From Roseiarcus sp963779095 (GTDB lineage Bacteria; Pseudomonadota; Alphaproteobacteria; Rhizobiales; Beijerinckiaceae): 64,000 nt of DNA. This document shows, one piece after another, positions 62,318 through 64,000 of the stretch (position 1 is its first letter; each line of letters starts with the position of its first letter). Location of the stretch: positions 744,001 through 808,000 of the forward strand of contig CAVZWU010000011.1 in NCBI GenBank assembly GCA_963779095.1. Reading direction: 5' to 3'. The translations under genes were made by a program, and so were the position numbers. The notes beneath the pieces are model-generated. The model did not search any database and was not told where the DNA came from. It was given only the letters and a program-made list of their open reading frames with translations.

Positions 62318-63341
62318 GAGCGTGGACCGCGACGTCCCTTTCCGCAGCCTGTCGATCGAGCAGCGCGAGCTTTTGATGATCCGGGCGGCGAAGAGCTATT
62401 ATGATCTCAACATGACGATCGGCGAGGTCGCGGAGGAACTCGGGCTCACGCGCTGGCAGGCGCGCCGCCTCCTGAACGAAGCACGCGAATCCGGCATCGT
62501 GCGCATCGAGATCGTGCCGCGGACGGCGCGGAGCCCCGACCTCGAGAGCCGCCTGCAGCGGCGGTTCGACCTCAGGGAAGCCGTGGTGGTGCGGGAGCCC
62601 ACGGAGGACGACGAGGCCCTCGCGCTCGACAGCGTGGCGCAGGCGGCCGCGCAGTTCATCGCTTCGCTCGGCCCGATGCCGCTCATCGGCGTCTCGTGGG
62701 GGCGGACGATGAGCGCGGTCGCGCGGCGCCTTCCGCCGTTGTGGAACGAGGGCGTCGAGGTTGTCCTTCTGAACGGCGCCATGAACATCCGCGCGCCCTC
62801 GGCGCGCACCAACAACACCGCCGAACTTTTCGCCCGCTCCGCCAACGGCGCCGCGACCCTCCTGCCGGTGCCGGCGATCCTCGGCCATGCGGCGACGCGC
62901 ATGGCTCTCGAGCAGGACCCGACGATCGCGAGCGTGCTCGCGATCGGACGGCGCGCGCCGGTGATCTGCTTTGGAATGGGCGCGATCGTCAGCGATTCCG
63001 TGCTCGTGCAGTCCGGCTTCATCACGGTCGAGGAGCAGGCGGCGCTCAAGGCCAAGGGCGCGGTTGGCGACATCCTGAGCCGCTTCATCGACGCGTCCGG
63101 CGAGGTCGTCGATCCGGAGCTCGACGCGCGAACCATCGGGCTCGACTTGCGCGATTGCGCCAATCGGGAATTCTCGATCGGCGTCGCGGCGGGCGCGGAG
63201 AAGCATGCCGTCGTGCGCGCCTGCATCCGGGCGCGCTACCTCAATGTGCTCGTCACCGACGAGCCCACGGCCCGGTTCCTTCTCGAAGAGAAGGACAGGC
63301 GAGCGTTTCACGAAAGCGAGGTCGAGAATGAACGTCGCTGA
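62310..63341 (+). CDS. SorC/DeoR-type sugar-binding transcriptional regulator
   Basis: A 343-residue regulator. The N-terminal HTH is RAAKSYYDLNMTIGEVAEEL, then GLTRWQARRLLNEARESGIV; the C-terminal sugar-binding domain of the SorC type includes LIGVSWGRTMSAVARRLPPL, LLNGAMNIRAPSARTNNTAE and VGDILSRFIDASGEVV. SorC proteins bind phosphorylated sugars and control the adjacent operon. It overlaps the kinase gene upstream and the deoC remnant downstream, so it lies at the operon's end; the twin repeats at 52568-52600 are its most likely operators. Confidence 0.9.
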   Translation: MSESVDRDVPFRSLSIEQRELLMIRAAKSYYDLNMTIGEVAEELGLTRWQARRLLNEARESGIVRIEIVPRTARSPDLESRLQRRFDLREAVVVREPTEDDEALALDSVAQAAAQFIASLGPMPLIGVSWGRTMSAVARRLPPLWNEGVEVVLLNGAMNIRAPSARTNNTAELFARSANGAATLLPVPAILGHAATRMALEQDPTIASVLAIGRRAPVICFGMGAIVSDSVLVQSGFITVEEQAALKAKGAVGDILSRFIDASGEVVDPELDARTIGLDLRDCANREFSIGVAAGAEKHAVVRACIRARYLNVLVTDEPTARFLLEEKDRRAFHESEVENERR

Positions 63342-63829
63342 AACCGCTCTTCCCACGAGAAGCCACAACCGGCCCCGCAAACCCGGGGACACCGCTCGCC
63401 CCCGATGGGTTTGAAAGCATCGGCGTCAATGCGAGCGCGGTCGAGCGACGCGCCGCGACGCTGACCACGCGCCGGTCGGTCAAGAAGGAATGGCAGGCGG
63501 CGTGGCTCGTGAAGGGCGATGATCTGCATCGACCTGACGACGCTTTCGGGCGACGACACGCCGGGCGCGTGCGCCGGCTCTGCGCCAAGGCGCGCCGTGC
63601 GCTCAGCGACGAACTCATCGAAGCGCTCGATCTCGCCGAAATAGGCCTGACCGTCGCCGCTGTCTGCGTCTACCCGACCATGGTTGAGCCCGCGGTCAAA
63701 GCGCTCGAGGGCTCCGCCATTCCGGTCGCTTCCGTCGCGATCGGCTTCCCGCCGGCATACCTGGCTCTTCCATTGGACGAATTCGGCGGCTTCGTCTCCA
63801 GCGCGAGAAAACCGTTTCGTACGCGCTAA
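63328..63829 (+). pseudogene. deoC: Deoxyribose-phosphate aldolase-like gene, frameshifted and truncated
   Basis: The start at 63328 (MNVAETALPTRSHNRP) overlaps the regulator by 14 bp. Pieces of a DeoC-type aldolase lie in three frames: DGFESIGVNASAVERRAATL, then MICIDLTTLSGDDTP, then VRRLCAKARRAL and TVAAVCVYPTMVEPAVKALE, GSAIPVASVAIGFPPAYLAL. After this the catalytic lysine regions of DeoC (normally EIDMVI and KTSTG) are absent and the frame stops at 63829. The family cleaves deoxyribose 5-phosphate to acetaldehyde and glyceraldehyde 3-phosphate; this copy cannot. Confidence 0.75.
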
Positions 63830-64000
63830 CGAATGCTTCCTAGTCGACCCCGACTTTAGTCTATGTTCGCCCAATAGGGCCAGGGCCTGGCTGGGACATT
63901 CTTTCGGATCCATCGATCGCGCCATGATCGCCGCGTGACCTCGTCGATCTTTGATCTCGACAACCAGGACGCGAGCCCGGCGACAGGCCGATGCAAATAA
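63830..64000. other. End of window, no gene seen
   Basis: The last 170 bp hold no open frame or repeat that I can support; they may be remnant DNA where the aldolase gene was cut. Confidence 0.4.

Overview
The window is GC-rich, densely coding alphaproteobacterial DNA. A Nuo operon with a DUF3291 gene, the order tig-clpP-clpX-lon-hupB, a gene transfer agent (GTA)-type terminase and portal, an alphaproteobacterial LexA box and a mesaconyl-CoA hydratase (ethylmalonyl-CoA pathway) all point to Hyphomicrobiales (Rhizobiales). A Beijerinckiaceae or Methylocystaceae relative is my best guess, but the family is inference.

Region 1 (1-16.9 kb) is core chromosome, almost all on the minus strand: nuoA-B-C-D-E-F-(DUF3291)-G for respiratory complex I; tRNA-Asp, tRNA-Val and tRNA-Leu; a ClpP-like periplasmic protein; HU; and the Lon, ClpX, ClpP and trigger factor proteostasis block. 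A frameshifted corA and a scrap of multicopper oxidase end it.

Region 2 (17-22.9 kb) is a decayed GTA/prophage head module: a small-terminase-like protein, large terminase and portal, with a SOS box upstream. An Xre/MbcA-type antitoxin and a RES toxin lie between terminase and portal. No capsid genes follow.

Region 3 (23.2-50.6 kb) is a large insertion-sequence graveyard holding IS630, IS5, IS701, IS256, IS1182, IS481 (four copies or fragments), IS110/IS1111, IS3 and IS21 elements, many nested or frameshifted. Between them survive purD, a patatin fragment, a HEAT-like repeat protein cut by IS21, a GNAT fragment, a HigBA-like toxin-antitoxin operon with a small membrane protein, two DNA-methyltransferase fragments, and a secreted proline- and cysteine-repeat protein whose frame is set by an 8-bp tandem repeat. 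A core islet at 45.7-48.1 kb carries a tRNA-Arg 3' fragment, tRNA-Ala, yggT, mesaconyl-CoA hydratase and an isochorismatase-like protein.

Region 4 (50.9-63.8 kb) is a coherent carbohydrate or polyol catabolic locus: a shikimate-dehydrogenase-like protein and a cupin phosphoglucose isomerase on the minus strand, and divergently a ribose-type ABC importer, FGGY kinase, SDR, GldA-like dehydrogenase, zinc alcohol dehydrogenase, a second FGGY kinase, a SorC-type regulator and a broken deoC. Twin 11-bp repeats in the divergent promoter are candidate operators. The importer would bring in a sugar or polyol, the dehydrogenases oxidise it, the kinases phosphorylate it, and the isomerase or aldolase pass it to central metabolism; the substrate is not known. 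Single-base frameshifts recur in otherwise intact genes (corA, the ABC ATPase, the zinc dehydrogenase), so some may be assembly errors.
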